A stretch of 6,293 nucleotides of DNA, from the NCBI GenBank assembly GCA_025924495.1, contig JAICIG010000454.1:1-6293 (forward strand), written 5' to 3'. Positions 4,642-6,293 of the stretch are shown in pieces; the stretch's first letter is position 1, and every line of letters begins with the position of its first letter. The notes beneath the pieces are model-generated. The model searched no databases, was not told the origin of the DNA, and saw only the letters and a list, made by a program, of their open reading frames with translations. The position numbers were made by a program, and so were the translations under genes. The DNA is from Pirellulales bacterium (GTDB lineage Bacteria; Planctomycetota; Planctomycetia; Pirellulales; JAICIG01).

Positions 4642-6293
4642 TCAGGCGGCAGAGGCGCCGAGAGCCGCTGCCAGAATCGCGAGGGATCCTGCGTGCGCGT
4701 CTGGTACTCGCGGAGATAGTCGCGATAACTCGGATCGTCGGGGGGAGTCTCTGCGGCGCTGTAAGGATAGCCCGACATGCCGCCAAATGGCATCGGTTCT
4801 ACCGTCTGGCCGTAGACGGTGTTCAAGTCGGCGTCTTTGTCCCAGCCGACGTTATAGAGCAGAAAATCGCGGATCCATCCGGGCGGCGGCTCCTCCGGGG
4901 GCGCCTCAAACTCGAGCGTCAATTCATCGCCCGCCCCAAGCACGACTAAACGATCGTCGGCCGCGGCCAACAAGACTTCGACGGCGCCATAACGCGTAAA
5001 TTTGCCGGACATCGGGGGCCATTTGGGCTCGGTCGCAACGTGCTCGTAGTCGTAATGTTCCGGACCAAAGCCTGCGTCGGGGGTACGCAGCGAGAATCCG
5101 CGATAGTGCAGGTCGGCGGATGCGAGCTTGAGCGGCGTCGTTTTCGTCGGTTCCGGCGGCTCGTTGACGGTAAAGAACGCTTCGTCCCAATAAATTTCGA
5201 AATTCGTGCCGATGCGGACGCGGTAATCGTCGGTCAGAAAGGCGCCCGCCAGATCGATGGCGATCGTCTTCGTCTTGCCGCCGGGAAAACCGACGTAAGG
5301 TCGCACTTCCTGCCACTCGCCGTTCGCATCGGGAACGCTTAATTGCGGCGGTCGGGGCGGAGAAAGCCGAGCATTCTGCGAAATGCCGACATTGACCGAC
5401 GTCCCGGTGGGATAGATCCAGCCGGTCAAAAACAACGTCGCCTGACGAGGATGGTCGAGTTCGCCAAGCTCGAGTTCCAGAAAGTGGGGCTCGACATAAC
5501 CAGAGCCGAACTTCCGCTCGAAGACTTTCAGGTAGATCCCATCACGCTCAGCGACTCGATCGAGAACATTGCGACCATGCTGATCGCGGGCGGCTTTGGG
5601 CCGGCGAGGCGCACGGGCAGTGTGGATTTTGAATTCGGCGAGTTCCGCCGGCCCGACCTTTTCATTGGAAAAGACCGCGACTTCCGCCGGATGATCGACG
5701 GCAATGAGCTGCACCGCATCCAGGTAGAGTGCTTCCCATAATTCCTCGGTGATCTGCAGCCGGTAACGCCCCTCGCAGGCTTTCAACCGCTCGCCGGGTA
5801 CGAGCAAATACTCCCAGGCGCGCGAGGGAGCGAGCACGCCATCGGCCAGTTGCAGGCCCAGCGGCGCCGCCCAAAGGCAATCGCTGAAAAACTCGAATCC
5901 CTCGCCGGTCCAGGTGTAAACATAAGGACAAGAACCGCCCAAGATCTGCGCTTCGCAAAGCGACTCGTTCGGCTGTGGCTGCACGATGTCCTGCGGGATT
6001 CCATTCGTCCAAACCACACGGGCCGTATCAGGAGCGCCGCGTTGCCCCAACCCGAAGTGGGTGACGTTCTCCTGTACGATCTGCCGCTGATAAATGGGTC
6101 CCGCGCGAACCTCGATCAGGCTGCCGATACCATAATGATTGACGCGGAAATGCAGGTTCTGCTGATCGGTCAACCCGGCGACTAACTCGATGTTCAGCCA
6201 GTGATTCTTGTTGCCCCCCTCATTGGCGTACAGCACGATCCGATCGGTTTCCGCAATTGCCAGGTCAAGATCGCCATCGCCATCGAGATCGCC
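4638..6293 (-). CDS. ASPIC/UnbV-domain protein with FG-GAP/VCBS motif, C-terminal part (cut by window edge)
   Basis: The frame is open to the right edge, giving 551 visible residues of a longer protein; the in-frame GTG at 6236 is internal, not the start. The first visible residues contain 'DLDGDGDLD' (2-10), the Asp-rich calcium loop of FG-GAP/VCBS beta-propeller repeats. Residues about 28-107 are an ASPIC/UnbV domain: 'NHWLNIELVAG', then 'GIGSLIEVRAG', then 'HFGLGQRGAPDTARVVWTNG'. The remaining 440 residues or so look beta-rich, with 'CPYVYTWTGEGFEFF' (121-135), 'YRLQITEELWEALYLDAVQLIAVDHP' region (177-202) and 'LLYNVGWDKDADLNTVYGQ' region (478-496). I know similar tails from ASPIC proteins of planctomycetes and acidobacteria but no defined function. 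The family is usually extracellular (CRTAC1-like), but the signal peptide would be outside the window. It converges on the glycosyltransferases and shares a TTAA stop. Confidence 0.9.
   Translation of the reverse strand, partial: GDLDGDGDLDLAIAETDRIVLYANEGGNKNHWLNIELVAGLTDQQNLHFRVNHYGIGSLIEVRAGPIYQRQIVQENVTHFGLGQRGAPDTARVVWTNGIPQDIVQPQPNESLCEAQILGGSCPYVYTWTGEGFEFFSDCLWAAPLGLQLADGVLAPSRAWEYLLVPGERLKACEGRYRLQITEELWEALYLDAVQLIAVDHPAEVAVFSNEKVGPAELAEFKIHTARAPRRPKAARDQHGRNVLDRVAERDGIYLKVFERKFGSGYVEPHFLELELGELDHPRQATLFLTGWIYPTGTSVNVGISQNARLSPPRPPQLSVPDANGEWQEVRPYVGFPGGKTKTIAIDLAGAFLTDDYRVRIGTNFEIYWDEAFFTVNEPPEPTKTTPLKLASADLHYRGFSLRTPDAGFGPEHYDYEHVATEPKWPPMSGKFTRYGAVEVLLAAADDRLVVLGAGDELTLEFEAPPEEPPPGWIRDFLLYNVGWDKDADLNTVYGQTVEPMPFGGMSGYPYSAAETPPDDPSYRDYLREYQTRTQDPSRFWQRLSAPLPPD

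Noticed and set aside
5343..5741. A 132-codon rightward open frame within the ASPIC gene.
   Set aside because: Antisense to a continuous, recognisable protein; no ribosome binding site or family resemblance.

Overview
The window is a GC-rich stretch of bacterial chromosome with ordinary housekeeping and accessory genes. Several features suggest a planctomycete, probably of the Pirellulales type. The FHA protein begins with an N-terminus of a kind familiar from that group. There is a large ASPIC/UnbV protein with an FG-GAP/VCBS-type calcium motif and a long C-terminal extension. Small transcription units sit on alternating strands. The placement is inference from protein style, not from a marker gene.

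Layout from left to right: (1) 66-743 (+), a 225-residue FHA-domain protein. (2) 810-1565 (-), a 251-residue alpha/beta hydrolase of the esterase D type, convergent with the FHA gene; a nested inverted repeat lies between them. (3) 1566-1827, a divergent intergenic region with a tandem 7-bp repeat (1695-1729), a second CT-rich repeated tract, and a good -35 box for the rightward genes. (4) 1828-4641 (+), a tight three-gene unit: hypoxanthine phosphoribosyltransferase (hpt, GTG start), then two GT4 glycosyltransferases (GTG start overlapping hpt by 4 bp; TTG start 4 bp after the previous stop). (5) 4638-6293 (-), the C-terminal 551 residues of an ASPIC/UnbV protein. Its reading frame stays open through the right edge, so its N-terminus is outside the window. 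Its stop codon and that of the second glycosyltransferase share one TTAA.

The hpt-GT-GT unit would couple production of a purine-salvage enzyme to two enzymes that probably build a surface or secreted glycan. No biochemical link between the two activities is evident, so the grouping may be simple co-transcription. I see no mobile element, CRISPR array, tRNA or rRNA. I do not see a convincing undescribed system. The items most worth a second look are the heptamer repeat tract, the roughly 440-residue C-terminal region of the ASPIC protein, the prevalence of non-ATG starts, and a possible leaderless start for the FHA gene.
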